Assembly (NCBI GenBank): GCA_035539075.1
Contig: DATLJB010000234.1
Location: 1-14,082 of the forward strand
DNA: 14,082 nucleotides
Source: Dongia_B sp035539075
GTDB lineage: Bacteria > Pseudomonadota > Alphaproteobacteria > Dongiales > Dongiaceae
Direction of reading: 5' to 3'
Shown here one piece after another: positions 14,074-14,082 of the stretch. Under the pieces are notes generated by a model. It did no database searches, was not told the DNA's origin, and saw only the letters and a list, made by a program, of their open reading frames with translations. Numbering within the stretch: position 1 is the first letter of the stretch; every line of letters begins with the position of its first letter. The translations under genes were made by a program, and so were the position numbers.

Positions 14074-14082
14074 GCCCGCGAG

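Noticed and set aside
13994..14080. An intact tRNA-Ser or tRNA-Leu gene
   Set aside because: The D-stem does not pair, the anticodon loop has 6 nt and no T-arm with a TTCRA loop exists; kept only as a low-interest tRNA-like observation.
1..14082. Mobile element, prophage, CRISPR array or defence island
   Set aside because: No transposase, integrase, terminal inverted repeat, regularly spaced direct repeat or recognised defence gene is visible; the genes are core metabolic, RNA-modification and envelope functions with similar base composition throughout.

Overview
The window is a gene-dense stretch of chromosome, about 60% GC, from a proteobacterium that is almost certainly an alphaproteobacterium. 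The lineage call rests on gene families typical of that class: an SspB-type ClpXP adaptor with a C-terminal VVTLDAFRKK tail, a small RHH_4-type ribbon-helix-helix protein, a DUF4169 protein, and a MutL ending in the CNHGRPT/ERLFGRR pattern. I cannot place it below class from sequence alone; the mutL / rsmD / rluB grouping made me think of Rhodospirillales-like genomes, but that is a guess. I see no phage, IS element, integrase or CRISPR array. The window reads as core and semi-core genome.

Left block (1-6338). The 3' end of mutL is followed after 3 nt by a GNAT acetyltransferase, both on the plus strand. They run tail to tail into a minus-strand block read from 5660 down to 674: a YfhO-like polytopic membrane protein, a class-I glutamine amidotransferase-like (peptidase C26) hydrolase, the pseudouridine synthase RluB with a long disordered tail, and the 16S rRNA methyltransferase RsmD. 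The last three are tightly packed (a TGATG stop/start overlap, then a 26-nt overlap) and are probably translated from one message. tadA, for the tRNA A34 deaminase, diverges from the YfhO gene. RluB, RsmD and TadA together form an RNA-modification cluster acting on 23S rRNA, 16S rRNA and tRNA.

Middle block (6339-10817). A 58-residue DUF4169 protein converges on tadA and diverges from a very large AsmA-family protein of 1329 residues. The AsmA protein has an N-terminal membrane anchor and a long body predicted to be beta-rich, including three degenerate copies of a ~75-residue unit. This fits a bridge-like lipid-transport role in the envelope.

Right block (10818-14082). A minus-strand operon reads sspB, fumC, a ribbon-helix-helix protein, and a GNAT acetyltransferase whose layout resembles NodA and aminoglycoside 2'-N-acetyltransferases. 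A TATAAT hexamer near the right edge of the window and a GC-rich leader with two mutually exclusive hairpins lie upstream of sspB.

I found no clearly new multi-gene system. The best leads are the NodA/AAC(2')-like acetyltransferase, the structured leader of sspB with its tRNA-like D-arm, the repeat architecture of the AsmA protein, and the ~250-residue basic tail of RluB.
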